From a virus, in the IMG/VR virus record IMGVR_UViG_3300012209_000005, positions 1-64,000 of that record: a stretch of 64,000 bases of DNA; one strand, written 5' to 3'. This document shows positions 16,350 through 23,090 of the stretch, one piece after another. Position 1 is the stretch's first letter. Each line of letters begins with the position of its first letter. The translations under genes and the position numbers were made by a program. Below the pieces are notes generated by a model, which ran no database searches, was not told where the DNA came from, and saw only the letters and a program-made list of their open reading frames with translations.

Positions 16350-16976
16350 ATGGGAACGGGCGGCATGAGCGTCATCCACGCCCTGTCGTCCCTCCCGAGG
16401 CAGGCCTGGTGGCTGATCGCCATCCTCGCGGGCCTGTCCCTTCTCGGCGGCGGCGGCAGCAAGAAGAAGCGCGGCAGCAGGAAGAGCAGGGACGAGCCAG
16501 GCAGCTTCGCCATCATCGTCGTCGTCGGGGTTGTCCTGCTGGCTGCGGGAGCCGGCGGCGGGGTCACGAAAGTCATCCACCGTCATCACGGCCCGCCTGA
16601 TGCCTCAGGTCCGTGCTCCGGGGTCGGGTCAGTTCCCGCGAGCCAGATCAACGGGGCAGCGGCGAGCCTTGGCATCTCCTGCAGGATAGTCCGCGCTCAG
16701 ATCAACATGGAATCCGGGGGGGACCCCGGCTCCTACTCCCCGGCGAAGGCGAAAGGGGTGGCGCAATTCCTGCAGGGTACCTGGGATAGCCACCACTGCG
16801 CCGGGTCCCCGTGGAACGCGGGGGACTCCATGAGCTGCTACGTGATCTACATGAGGGAGCTGATCCGCTCCGAGGGCAGCGTGCGCCGTGCGCTCGCCGC
16901 CTATAACGCGGGTCCCGGGAATATCGCAGCGGGCATGGGCTACGCTGACGCGATCCTGTCGGCCGCGGGCGCATGA
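16350..16976 (+). CDS. membrane-anchored lytic transglycosylase
   Basis: 208 aa. Two hydrophobic segments near residues 18-35 and 52-72, then an SLT domain from about residue 95: QINMESGGDPGSYSP (catalytic Glu), KGVAQFLQGTWDSH and ALAAYNAGPGNI. It would cut glycan strands of peptidoglycan outside the membrane. Overlaps the NlpC/P60 gene by 4 nt; the pair looks like a wall-opening module, for lysis or, less likely, a transfer apparatus. Confidence 0.82.
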   Translation: MGTGGMSVIHALSSLPRQAWWLIAILAGLSLLGGGGSKKKRGSRKSRDEPGSFAIIVVVGVVLLAAGAGGGVTKVIHRHHGPPDASGPCSGVGSVPASQINGAAASLGISCRIVRAQINMESGGDPGSYSPAKAKGVAQFLQGTWDSHHCAGSPWNAGDSMSCYVIYMRELIRSEGSVRRALAAYNAGPGNIAAGMGYADAILSAAGA

Positions 16977-17470
16977 GCAGGAAGAGGAAGGAGGGCGGGA
17001 CGGGCGCGCTCGTCGTGCTCATCATCGCCATCCTCATGGCGGGCAGGAACCACCTGCCCGTCGTGCCGCACTCCTTCCACCCGGCCTCTCACTCGGTCAG
17101 GGCGAAGGCGATCGCCTGGGCGAGGCAGCAGGAGGGATGCCCCTACCTGTACGGGGGGACCTCTTGCGGGACAGGATTCGACTGCAGCGGGCTGATCATG
17201 AAAGCCTATGCCCACGCCGGCAGGGCGATCCCCCGGACCTCGGAGGACCAGTGGAAGCACATGCATCACGTGACCGTCCCCAGGCCCGGCGACCTGGTGT
17301 TTTTCGCCGGGTCGCCCATCGACCCCCCGCCGGGCCATGTCGGCCTGGTAATCTCCCGGCATAAGATGATTGAAGCCTACGCATCCGGGTACCCGGTCCG
17401 GGTATCCTCGTTCGGGACGGCGGGCTCCCCCCCGGGCGACAGGATACCCACCGGGTTCGCCGCCCCGTAG
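16973..17470 (+). CDS. NlpC/P60 peptidase with N-terminal anchor
   Basis: 165 aa. A hydrophobic segment near residues 9-24, then the NlpC/P60 core: FDCSGLIMKAY (catalytic Cys), RPGDLVFF and GHVGLVIS (catalytic His). Such enzymes cut peptide stems of peptidoglycan. Coupled to the transglycosylase and followed by three tiny membrane proteins. Confidence 0.85.
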   Translation: MSRKRKEGGTGALVVLIIAILMAGRNHLPVVPHSFHPASHSVRAKAIAWARQQEGCPYLYGGTSCGTGFDCSGLIMKAYAHAGRAIPRTSEDQWKHMHHVTVPRPGDLVFFAGSPIDPPPGHVGLVISRHKMIEAYASGYPVRVSSFGTAGSPPGDRIPTGFAAP

Positions 17471-17483
17471 AAGGGAAGTGAAG

Positions 17484-17738
17484 ATGTACGCTACCGCTGC
17501 AGCAGCAGCAAGTACCTCGTCGTTTGTGTCATTCGGCGAGGTCATGATCCTTGTCGCGCTCGTCCTCGTCGCGCTGGGCACCGTCCTGGGCAAGAGGATC
17601 GAGAACACGCTCCTGTCGATGGTCATCCAGCTGGTGTTCATCCTCGGCGCGGGCATCCTGCTCGCCGCCGCGTACCCGCACAAGCTCCTCGTCCCGCTGT
17701 ACCATGTCAGCGGCGGGAAGCTGGGGATTCCGGGATGA
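17484..17738 (+). CDS. small two-span membrane protein
   Basis: 84 aa; two hydrophobic segments (about 18-36 and 44-65) separated by a short basic loop (GKRIEN). Could be a holin or accessory to the hydrolases. Starts after GAAG, overlaps the next gene by 4 nt. Confidence 0.6.
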   Translation: MYATAAAAASTSSFVSFGEVMILVALVLVALGTVLGKRIENTLLSMVIQLVFILGAGILLAAAYPHKLLVPLYHVSGGKLGIPG

Positions 17739-17992
17739 TGAGCAGGAAGGGCACGACGCTGGAGGTACGCACGAAACGCAGCGGGGTCCTCCCTGCGTTC
17801 GGCGTGCTCATCGGCGGCGGCGTTATCATCGACTACGACGCAGGGCACTGGCACCTGCTTCATCACCTGTTCGGCAGGTTCAGCTTCATCATCGCGCTGG
17901 CGGTGATCATCGCGCTCACTGCCGCCGTGGCGAAAATCTCCCAGCGCCCGGCGGGATACGCAAAGATCAGCAGCAGGAAGGAAGAACAGTAA
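17735..17992 (+). CDS. small membrane protein
   Basis: 85 aa; basic N-terminus, hydrophobic segments near 18-33 and 50-65, charged C-terminus. Coupled by 4-nt and 1-nt overlaps with its neighbours. Function unknown. Confidence 0.6.
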   Translation: MMSRKGTTLEVRTKRSGVLPAFGVLIGGGVIIDYDAGHWHLLHHLFGRFSFIIALAVIIALTAAVAKISQRPAGYAKISSRKEEQ

Positions 17993-18147
17993 TGGGACAT
18001 GTCATCGCAGGCTGCGGGGCCGGAATCAGCCAGGACTGCGCGCGTTACGCAGCCGCAGGCTGGACGGGCGGGGGTATCCTGCTCGGGGTCATCATCCTGG
18101 TCATCATCGTCGTCGCCGTCGCGTTCGCCAGGCACAAGCGCGGTTGA
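17992..18147 (+). CDS. 51-aa single-span membrane protein
   Basis: TAATG start. C8/C16 then GGILLGVIILVIIVVAVAFARHKRG: one span with a basic C-terminal end. Last gene of the hydrolase cluster; its stop overlaps the -35 box of the tRNA-island promoter. Confidence 0.6.
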   Translation: MGHVIAGCGAGISQDCARYAAAGWTGGGILLGVIILVIIVVAVAFARHKRG

Positions 18148-18172
18148 CGCCTCCCGCTGGATGGTGTACCGT
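18144..18172 (+). promoter_or_regulatory. leaderless promoter at the head of the tRNA island
   Basis: TTGACG (18144-18149), 17-nt spacer, TACCGT (18167-18172), then 7 nt to an ATG at 18180. Same -10 and spacing as the promoter before 29924. Confidence 0.7.
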
Positions 18173-18179
18173 AGGTGGC

Positions 18180-18281
18180 ATGACCTCCACGTGCACCATC
18201 CAGCGCCACCACCCCGGGCAGAGCCCGCGGGGGGCATGGTTCGGGCACGCCTTCAGCAAGCCTGAGGGACCGCCTGGGTAA
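18180..18281 (+). CDS. 33-aa leader ORF of the tRNA island
   Basis: Begins at the predicted transcription start, so it would be translated from a leaderless message. MTSTCTIQRHH...PEGPPG; Pro/Gly/His-rich, no family. Stops about 100 nt before the first tRNA. It may be a regulatory leader peptide or simply a chance ORF. Confidence 0.35.
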   Translation: MTSTCTIQRHHPGQSPRGAWFGHAFSKPEGPPG

Positions 18282-18379
18282 GCCGAGAGACAACGGACAC
18301 CCAGGGGCTCCTCCGAGAAAAAGCCGGCGAAACCGGTTGCGGAGGGGCCCTTGCAGTTGATACAAATACATAGGTACAC

Positions 18380-18450
18380 GGGGATGAAGCCAACGGCAGG
18401 CCGGAAGCCTCCAAAACTTCTCTGATCAGGTTCGACTCCTGACATCCCTG
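18380..18450 (+). tRNA. tRNA-Trp(CCA)
   Basis: Acceptor GGGGATG/CATCCCT, T arm TCAGG-TTCGACT-CCTGA. Anticodon loop CTCCAAA on a 5-bp stem with one C-A mismatch. Base 8 is A rather than U. Discriminator G followed by C. Confidence 0.7.
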
Positions 18451-18531
18451 CGGATCACCACCGGGCAACCGGGGAATGTGACTGCGATCCTGGTAACACC
18501 GGGGTCATGTTGAGAACTGCATAAGCTACAG

Positions 18532-18615
18532 GCCGGATGGCTGGCGACTAGGGAATGCACTGTGCATGAGCGGTAGTTGAACGCTGTGCATTGGTGTCCG
18601 AGGCTTCCATCCGGC
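18532..18615 (+). other. nested stem-loop RNA element
   Basis: 9-bp perfect outer stem GCCGGATGG/CCATCCGGC, a 7-bp middle stem (AATGCAC/GTGCATT) and a 4-bp inner stem. No tRNA arms. One of several long hairpins between tRNAs. Confidence 0.5.
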
Positions 18616-18619
18616 TCGT

Positions 18620-18694
18620 GGGGACTTAGCTCAGCCAGGTAGTAGCTCCTGCTTTGCATGCAGACGGTCGCGGGTTCAAATCCCGCAGTCTCCA
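18620..18694 (+). tRNA. tRNA-Ala(UGC)
   Basis: GGGGACT/AGTCTCC acceptor; loop TTTGCAT on CCTGC/GCAG-A stem; T loop TTCAAAT. Canonical cloverleaf. Confidence 0.92.
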
Positions 18695-18707
18695 CTTGTA
18701 AACGCCA

Positions 18708-18780
18708 GGGGATATAGCGCAGCTGGTAGCGCGTCTCGGTCGCATCGAGAAGGCCCGGGGTTCGAGTCCCCGTATCTCCA
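18708..18780 (+). tRNA. tRNA-Ala(CGC)
   Basis: GGGGATA/TATCTCC acceptor; anticodon stem TCTCG/CGAGA with loop GTCGCAT; T loop TTCGAGT. Confidence 0.92.
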
Positions 18781-18863
18781 CGGTTTGACAGATAGAAACG
18801 AAGCTGATAGCTTGTTCTTACTGCATGTGCTGGGTCCGCCAGATTGGCGCAGACCAGCTGTCT

Positions 18864-18909
18864 GGGGGAGCAAAGCTCCGCTTCCCTGGGGGAGCGAAAG
18901 CTCCCCTCC
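18864..18909. repeat. dispersed palindromic repeat, copy 5 (tandem pair)
   Basis: 18864-18886 is a full copy in inverse orientation; 18887-18909 is a second, shorter copy (GGGGGAGCGAAAGCTCCCC). Confidence 0.7.
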
Positions 18910-18910
18910 T

Positions 18911-18982
18911 GCCTCGGTGGTGGAACGGAACACGCTCCCTCGCAAGGGGAGAGATTGGCAGTATCGAGTCTGTCCCGAGGCT
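18911..18982 (+). tRNA. tRNA-Cys(GCA)-like, C at position 33
   Basis: Perfect acceptor GCCTCGG/CCGAGGC, D arm GTG/CAC with GG, anticodon stem CTCCC/GGGAG and loop TCGCAAG. This puts C, not U, at position 33 and gives anticodon GCA. The T loop has 8 nt (TATCGAGT). A canonical tRNA-Cys exists at 35369, so this copy may be altered or decaying. Confidence 0.55.
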
Positions 18983-18985
18983 CAA

Positions 18986-19055
18986 CCCCGGTCGTCTAAA
19001 GAAGATGCCTCCCCAACGGGGGAGAGGATGCCAGTGTCGAATCTGGCGCGGGGGC
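18986..19055 (+). tRNA. tRNA-like sequence, identity unclear
   Basis: Acceptor CCCCGGT/GCGGGGG with one mismatch, short D arm, anticodon stem CTCCC/GGGAG with a 6-nt loop, T stem GCCAG/CTGGC with an 8-nt loop. It resembles the neighbour at 18911 but lacks a normal anticodon loop; probably a relic. Confidence 0.3.
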
Positions 19056-19288
19056 AAAGGCTGGGCCCGCGGCTCAGCCTAGGTGGTGCCGGAATAACCC
19101 TACGCGCAGGCTGGGGGTAACGGCAGTGCACGGCTAGAGCAAGGCAGAGTGCAATCGCATGAGCCGAGGGAGTGAGCACGCTCCCGGCTAGCCAAGGGTA
19201 GCAACCGGTGTACGGGTGTTCGCGTATTGTTATAGGCAACTCTGTGCCGCGAACTTGAGGGTAGCCAAACCCCTCCCACCGACCACAT
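19056..19288 (+). other. 233-nt gap with hairpins only
   Basis: No open frame or tRNA recognised. Several stems (GGCTG...CAGCC at the left, GGGAG...CTCCC near 19170) suggest structured or decayed RNA. Confidence 0.3.
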
Positions 19289-19361
19289 GGGGCTTTAGCT
19301 CAGCTGGTAGAGCACCTGCATGGCATGCAGGGGGTCACGGGTTCGAGTCCCGTACGCTCCA
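19289..19361 (+). tRNA. tRNA-Ala(GGC)
   Basis: Loop ATGGCAT on CCTGC/GCAGG; T arm ACGGG-TTCGAGT-CCCGT. Acceptor GGGGCTT/ACGCTCC has one mismatch. Next gene starts 2 nt after the discriminator. Confidence 0.88.
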
Positions 19362-19362
19362 C

Positions 19363-19521
19363 ATGAAAGGTAAGGCTAACCCGAAAACCCGGTCGGCCCT
19401 GATAAAGCCGCACGGGGAAGCCAGGAAAGACACCTGCCCGACATGCGAGAACGGGAAGCGGCGCAGGGTGGAAGACTGCAGCCTCTGCCAGGGCGGGGGC
19501 TGGGTGTGGGTCAGCGAGTGA
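19363..19521 (+). CDS. zinc-ribbon protein (DnaJ-like CxxC pairs)
   Basis: 52 aa, ATG two bases past tRNA-Ala with no room for a Shine-Dalgarno. CPTC-ENGKRRR-...-CSLC-QGGG resembles one half of a DnaJ zinc-finger domain. Probably translated from a message whose 5' end is made by tRNA processing. Confidence 0.65.
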   Translation: MKGKANPKTRSALIKPHGEARKDTCPTCENGKRRRVEDCSLCQGGGWVWVSE

Positions 19522-19534
19522 AAAGGATGCGGAA

Positions 19535-19717
19535 ATGGCACGGTTCATCGCTATCGCCTGCCTCGCCGGCGGGGGAGCATGCGCAGCCTATGACATAGGC
19601 GTGAGGCACGTGCCCCTCACCGGGTGGCATGTCGACTCGCTGCAGGTCGTCGGATGGGTCCTGGTGGTCACCGGGATCATCGCCGCGGCGACGATCAAGC
19701 CTAAGGGGCTGAAATGA
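19535..19717 (+). CDS. 60-aa two-span membrane protein
   Basis: Hydrophobic segments at about 3-20 and 38-54, basic end TIKPKGLK. Overlaps the next start (ATGA). Confidence 0.6.
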   Translation: MARFIAIACLAGGGACAAYDIGVRHVPLTGWHVDSLQVVGWVLVVTGIIAAATIKPKGLK

Positions 19718-19812
19718 AGCGGTCGGATCTCATCTTCTACACCGTGGCGGCAGCGCTGGCGCTGGCGTTCATCGTCCTGGTGTTCACGGGTCACATCAAT
19801 CCGAGCAGGTAA
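19714..19812 (+). CDS. 32-aa single-span membrane protein
   Basis: MKRSDLIFYTVAAALALAF... one span. Start overlaps the preceding stop by 4 nt. Its stop lies in the first 36-bp repeat. Confidence 0.5.
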   Translation: MKRSDLIFYTVAAALALAFIVLVFTGHINPSR

Positions 19813-19881
19813 CGTCTGGGTGTAGTTCAGCTTGGTAGAACGCCGTAACGTCTGGGTGTAGTTCAGCTTGGTAGAACGCCG
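19810..19881 (+). repeat. two perfect 36-bp tandem repeats of a tRNA 5' half
   Basis: Units 19810-19845 and 19846-19881. Each contains GGGTGTAGTTCAGC...GGTAGAAC, the acceptor/D-arm half of a tRNA-Pro type gene, and the array abuts an intact tRNA-Pro. Confidence 0.85.
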
Positions 19882-19953
19882 CGGGTTCGAGGAAGGCGGA
19901 AATCCGCCTCGTTCGGGACGAGGAGAAGCCGGGTTCAACTCCCGGGAGCCCGA
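19882..19953 (+). tRNA. tRNA-Pro(CGG)
   Basis: Acceptor CGGGTTC/GAGCCCG (C1-G72, as in bacterial tRNA-Pro), short D arm, anticodon stem CCTCG/CGAGG with loop TTCGGGA, T loop TTCAACT. Starts right after the repeated 5' halves. Confidence 0.85.
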
Positions 19954-19954
19954 C

Positions 19955-20350
19955 TTGAGAGATCGTCGCGAGTATATGCGTGTATACCAGCAGGCATGGC
20001 TTGCCGATAGACGCAAGAGAGCTATCGCGATTCTCGGCGGTAAGTGCGCCTGGTGCGATAGCGTCGAGGATCTTGAGGTTGACCATATTATCCCCGCCAG
20101 GTGGATGGGATACGAAAGTCCCGGAGGACAGCTATGGTCATGGTCATGGGCGCGCATAGAAGTCGAACTAGCGAAGTGTTGGCTTCTCTGCCAAGAGTGT
20201 CATCGCGTTAAAACTCGTGATGACATGCCTGACACTCTACATGGCACTCCGGGCATGTACCACAACAAGCGTTGCCGCTGCGATAAGTGCAGGAAGTGGA
20301 TGAGAAATTACAAGCGTGACTACAGGGCACGCAAAGCAAACGGGATGTAG
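19955..20350 (+). CDS. HNH endonuclease inside the tRNA island
   Basis: 131 aa. CAWC ... LEVDHIIPARW ... LLCQECHRVKT is a complete HNH core (H, N/H and the two CxxC pairs). A second Cys/Arg-rich module (NKRCRCDKCRKWMRNYKRDYRARK) may bind DNA. The TTG start lies 2 nt after tRNA-Pro, and the UAG stop is bases 8-10 of the next tRNA. Lower GC than its neighbours suggests transfer. Likely a homing-type nuclease that targets or moves with tRNA genes. Confidence 0.8.
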   Translation: MRDRREYMRVYQQAWLADRRKRAIAILGGKCAWCDSVEDLEVDHIIPARWMGYESPGGQLWSWSWARIEVELAKCWLLCQECHRVKTRDDMPDTLHGTPGMYHNKRCRCDKCRKWMRNYKRDYRARKANGM

Positions 20351-20415
20351 CTCAGCAGGCAGAGCACCGCGTTTAGGCACGCGGAAGGCCGGGCGTTCGA
20401 AGCGCTCCATCCAGA
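20341..20415 (+). tRNA. tRNA with 8-nt anticodon loop (Pro-like, UAGG)
   Basis: Acceptor CGGGATG/CATCCAG (C1-G72, one mismatch), D arm GCTC/GAGC, anticodon stem CCGCG/CGCGG with the 8-nt loop TTTAGGCA, T arm GGGCG-TTCGAAG-CGCTC. The loop can present UAG, AGG or the quadruplet UAGG. The Pro-like first pair and neighbouring Pro tRNAs favour proline. Confidence 0.7.
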
Positions 20416-20486
20416 CGAAGGCTGGCGAAAGGAAACTCACAAGGGGACCCTCCCCGTGCGGGGGAGCGCCAGCCTCACCACCACCC

Positions 20487-20557
20487 CGGGATATAGTGAA
20501 GCGGTATAACACCTGCCCTGGGAGCAGGTGACGGAGGTTCGACTCCTCCTGTCCCGA
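20487..20557 (+). tRNA. tRNA-Pro(UGG), C33
   Basis: CGGGATA/TGTCCCG acceptor, anticodon stem CCTGC/GCAGG with loop CCTGGGA, so base 33 is C instead of U. T loop TTCGACT. Confidence 0.85.
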
Positions 20558-20632
20558 CGGGAGCATTCGCATGCGAGCAGCCCAGGACGCCCGTAAATAA
20601 CCTGGGTTCTCTCAATACAAAAACGGGCACAT

Positions 20633-20705
20633 GGTCGCCTAGCTCAAATGGTAGAGCGGTCGCCTGAAAAGCGACAGGTTGAGGGTTCGACCACCTCGGT
20701 GACCA
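20633..20705 (+). tRNA. tRNA-Phe(GAA)
   Basis: GGTCGCC/GGTGACC acceptor, anticodon stem GTCGC/GCGAC, loop CTGAAAA. Confidence 0.92.
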
Positions 20706-20725
20706 CGCGGCACGGTAGCTGCGCA

Positions 20726-20792
20726 GAGAATGGCGGTTACTTCTTTCACCGGATAAGTGAGTGGTTGCGGGTTCGAGTCCCGTCGCCTTAGC
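20726..20792 (+). tRNA. truncated tRNA-like sequence
   Basis: Good T arm GCGGG-TTCGAGT-CCCGT and a 3' acceptor strand followed by discriminator and C, but only one other arm (TTACTT/AAGTGA with a 12-nt loop containing CTTTCAC). Probably a relic missing an arm. Confidence 0.3.
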
Positions 20793-20864
20793 AGAAACCT
20801 TGCGGAAATGCCAGGGTTCCGCCTGGAAGGAAACTTCCGGGGAAGGGCCCCGAGCGTCGCGAGG

Positions 20865-21304
20865 CGGGGCGTAGTTCAATGGCAGAACGCTAACGATGCC
20901 TCCGGGGTTACACCCGGGGCAGCTCCCCCCGCGGGGGGCAGAAACCGCTCCTCGCCTGGTTCACTACCGTGCCACCATCTCCATGCCGGCTGCGAAGACA
21001 CAAGGGGTTACTTCGCCTGTCTGCGGAACAGGATCGCCCGCGAGGGCATCCGAGTCACCCCGCCGTCACAATGGTCCACCGGCATGGCTCAACCCTCCTG
21101 GCCTCGCCTTCCCCATTGCGGCCAGGGGGCACGCGGTACCGTCGGCAAGGTACCGCCCGGGGGTGAGGTCCAGTATGCCACCGTCGTCTGGAGACCTCCC
21201 CCCAACAGGGAGGGTGCCCGGGGAGCGCACACAGTTACCCCTGGGCACCCTCCCGCCTATAGCGGAGCTTCGCTCCCCCGGGGCAGCCGCAGGCTGCGCC
21301 TCTG
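20865..21304 (+). other. 440-nt region of tRNA fragments and long hairpins
   Basis: Begins with a tRNA 5' half (GGCGGGG...GTTCAATGGCAGAAC). At 20985-21086 a cloverleaf-like block has a D-like arm CGAAG/CTTCG and a perfect anticodon-type arm CCTGT-CTGCGGA-ACAGG (GCG, Arg) but no normal T arm. At 21208-21254 a 12-bp perfect hairpin. No convincing gene. Confidence 0.4.
21259..21284. repeat. dispersed palindromic repeat, copy 6
   Basis: AGCGGAG / CTTCGCTCCCC between hairpins, just before tRNA-Gly. Confidence 0.65.
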
Positions 21305-21375
21305 GCGGATGTAGTTCAACGGCAGAACCTCAGGCTTCCATCCTGATGACGCGGGTTCAATTCCCGTCGTCCGCT
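21305..21375 (+). tRNA. tRNA-Gly(UCC)
   Basis: GCGGATG/CGTCCGC acceptor, anticodon stem TCAGG/CCTGA, loop CTTCCAT, T loop TTCAATT, discriminator U. Confidence 0.92.
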
Positions 21376-21376
21376 C

Positions 21377-21688
21377 GTGACAGATACCGAAAAGATCACC
21401 GGGAAGCTCAGCTACAAGCCCGGGTGGGCGTTCGCCTACGCGAAGGACCAGTTCTATGATGTGCTCATCATCAGCGGGCTGGTGCCCGACTCCCGGGACC
21501 CGTCCCGGATGCTGGCATTCGAGACGCGCAGGCCCGTTCCCGGGTACCTGCGGACCGCGAGCCAGGATGACTTCCTCGACTGGGTGGGGCAGCTGCTCCT
21601 CGAAGCCGAATACCATGAGCTGCGGGAGTACTTCCGCTACGACGGGGAGCTTGTAGACAATCCGCACAAGGTCAGAGGAGCAGTGTAG
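21377..21688 (+). CDS. conserved-looking hypothetical protein
   Basis: 103 aa, GTG two bases after tRNA-Gly. Soluble: KPGWAFAYAKDQFYDVLIISGLVPDSR near the N-terminus and a charged amphipathic end. No family I can name. The leaderless position after the tRNA implies translation after RNA processing. Confidence 0.65.
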   Translation: MTDTEKITGKLSYKPGWAFAYAKDQFYDVLIISGLVPDSRDPSRMLAFETRRPVPGYLRTASQDDFLDWVGQLLLEAEYHELREYFRYDGELVDNPHKVRGAV

Positions 21689-21735
21689 GTGCACACGGAA
21701 GGTCACCCCGCTTCCCGGGCGGCAGAAGGGGGCAC

Positions 21736-21858
21736 ATGATAATCTCATGGCCCTGCAGGTTCCTGATGTGCAGGCGCGGTCATGTGTGCACGCTCCGGGG
21801 ATGCCGGTGCGACTGCCACGCGAAGAGAAAAGAAGATCGCCGTATCAGCGGGATGTAG
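21736..21858 (+). CDS. 40-aa Cys/Arg-rich micro-protein
   Basis: MIISWPCRFLMCRRGHVC...CRCDCHAKRK: six cysteines and two histidines, a probable zinc binder. Its UAG stop is bases 8-10 of tRNA-Pro(GGG). Confidence 0.5.
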   Translation: MIISWPCRFLMCRRGHVCTLRGCRCDCHAKRKEDRRISGM

Positions 21859-21923
21859 TTCAGCGTGGCTAGAACGCCTGCCTGGGGGGCAGGAGGCCGG
21901 GAGTTCGAGTCTCCCCGTCCCGA
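21849..21923 (+). tRNA. tRNA-Pro(GGG)
   Basis: CGGGATG/CGTCCCG acceptor (C1-G72), stem CCTGC/GCAGG, loop CTGGGGG, T loop TTCGAGT. Confidence 0.92.
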
Positions 21924-21924
21924 C

Positions 21925-22041
21925 GTGGTGAGAGAATGGATACGGATGAAGTTCAGGATGCCGCAGCCGGAGTGGCCCGACTACCTGTGCTGGGGTATCA
22001 TCATCGTCTTGCTGGTCATCATCCACATGGCGGCGACGTGA
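21925..22041 (+). CDS. 38-aa single-span membrane protein
   Basis: GTG two bases after tRNA-Pro; an internal ATG at 21946 is the alternative. WPDYLCWGIIIVLLVIIHM is one span. Stop overlaps the next GTG. Confidence 0.5.
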   Translation: MVREWIRMKFRMPQPEWPDYLCWGIIIVLLVIIHMAAT

Positions 22042-22337
22042 AGCTGAAAGACAGCAAGATCTGCTGGAAGGGTCACGTGCCTCACCATGTAGCTGGATAC
22101 GAGGAGCCCCTGCGCACGCCCTGCCGGTTCGGGTACTGCATGATCCTGCGCTGCCCGAACTGCAAGCTGGAGTGGGGCGGCTATGGTCCGATCGACTGTC
22201 CGCATAAGAAGAACGAGAACGGCACCCTGCGGTCGTATAAATACCCCGACATGGACGAAAAGACCCATGTCGCAGTAAAGGAGAATAAAGACATGCGAAA
22301 GCCTAAGCGCTTTAAGCGCACCCGTAAGATCCGGTAG
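22038..22337 (+). CDS. zinc-ribbon protein, basic tail
   Basis: 99 aa; CPNC-x10-C-PH zinc site (about 45-60), C-terminus KPKRFKRTRKIR. GTG overlaps the previous stop. UAG stop is bases 8-10 of tRNA-Lys(CUU). Basic tail suggests RNA or DNA binding. Confidence 0.6.
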   Translation: MKLKDSKICWKGHVPHHVAGYEEPLRTPCRFGYCMILRCPNCKLEWGGYGPIDCPHKKNENGTLRSYKYPDMDEKTHVAVKENKDMRKPKRFKRTRKIR

Positions 22338-22403
22338 CTCAGTCTGGTTAGCAGCGTCCGACTCTTAATCGGCAGGTCGTGGGTTCGAATCCCACCCGGA
22401 TCA
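22328..22403 (+). tRNA. tRNA-Lys(CUU)
   Basis: GATCCGG/CCGGATC acceptor, loop CTCTTAA, T arm GTGGG-TTCGAAT-CCCAC. Confidence 0.95.
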
Positions 22404-22432
22404 CGCACGAGCACACCGAAAGGAAGAGTAAC

Positions 22433-22675
22433 ATGGCATGGGGGCGCAAGTGCTGCAACAGCAACCGCGTCAAAGGCCAGCCTAACACGCGGTTCGCCTG
22501 CCAGTGCGATCTCACCAAGTGCAAGGGCTGCCGATGCAAGGGCTGCGGGCCTTGCAGGCAAAGGAGGCAATATGAAACCGGACTCGCCGAAACGCCAGGC
22601 TCCGGTAGCTTAATGGCAAGCGTCCGACTTTTAATCGGTTGTTATGCGGGTTCGACTCCCGTCCGGAGTACGTGA
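22433..22675 (+). CDS. Cys-rich micro-protein, 3' end runs into a tRNA
   Basis: ATG with GGAAGAG upstream. First 42 residues: KCC...CQCDLTKCKGCRCKGCGPC, ten cysteines, a probable metal binder. No stop occurs before tRNA-Lys(UUU), so the frame reads through that tRNA gene; the true end is uncertain. An AAGGAGG-ATG for a 13-aa peptide lies inside. Confidence 0.45.
   Translation: MAWGRKCCNSNRVKGQPNTRFACQCDLTKCKGCRCKGCGPCRQRRQYETGLAETPGSGSLMASVRLLIGCYAGSTPVRST
22599..22670 (+). tRNA. tRNA-Lys(UUU)
   Basis: GCTCCGG/CCGGAGT acceptor, stem TCCGA/TCGG-T, loop CTTTTAA, T loop TTCGACT. Confidence 0.92.
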
Positions 22676-22821
22676 TCACTCCCCAGGGCATTATCGCTAA
22701 AACCAGGACGACGACAATGGACAAGGTTGAGAAATGCTGCTGGGGCAGGACAAAATGCCACTGCTCTTCAGGATGCCCGTGCATCAAGACGCACGGCTGC
22801 ACGAAATGTGAGTGCACATGA
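22672..22821 (+). CDS. metallothionein-like Cys-rich protein
   Basis: 49 aa from the GTG two bases after tRNA-Lys; ATG at 22717 is the alternative. KCCWGRTKCHCSSGCPC..HGCTKCECT holds ten cysteines in about 30 residues, like bacterial metallothioneins or multi-zinc knuckles. Overlaps the next start (ATGA). Confidence 0.6.
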   Translation: MITPQGIIAKTRTTTMDKVEKCCWGRTKCHCSSGCPCIKTHGCTKCECT

Positions 22822-22997
22822 GGCACATGATGCGGATACACGGCCCCGGGAAAGACGAGGGCAAAAGCAAGCTGTGGAAGTGCCCGCACGGGTGCCTGGC
22901 GGTTCTCCCGGGTGCCACGACCGGGCGCAGGTATGCCGTGCGGCGGCCGAGGTGCGCATCCTGCCACCGTTCCATGACTGAAGTGAAGGACCGCTAG
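22818..22997 (+). CDS. zinc-ribbon protein
   Basis: 59 aa; CPHGC and CASCH clusters about 25 residues apart. UAG stop; its last G is the first base of tRNA-Leu(CAA). Confidence 0.6.
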   Translation: MRHMMRIHGPGKDEGKSKLWKCPHGCLAVLPGATTGRRYAVRRPRCASCHRSMTEVKDR

Positions 22998-23077
22998 GGC
23001 GGCTGGCGGAATGGCAGACGCGCCGGCTTCAAGTCCCGGTGTCGGAAGACGTGAGGGTTCGAATCCCTCGTCGCCTA
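22997..23077 (+). tRNA. tRNA-Leu(CAA)
   Basis: Class II tRNA, acceptor GGGCGGC/GTCGCCT, loop TTCAAGT, variable arm GTCGGAAGAC, T arm GAGGG-TTCGAAT-CCCTC. Confidence 0.88.
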
Positions 23078-23090
23078 CGGTAGTAAATGA

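Noticed and set aside
19810-19881. CRISPR-like array
   Set aside because: Only two 36-bp copies with no spacer, and the unit is a tRNA half.
20865-21064. A tRNA interrupted by a self-splicing intron
   Set aside because: GGCGGGG and CCCCGCC could pair across 190 nt, but the 3' part lacks a T arm and no group I core elements are visible; called fragments instead.
20896-21459. A 187-aa plus-strand frame in the tRNA island
   Set aside because: Runs through hairpins and tRNA-Gly; composition Pro/Arg/Ser-rich; no ribosome site.
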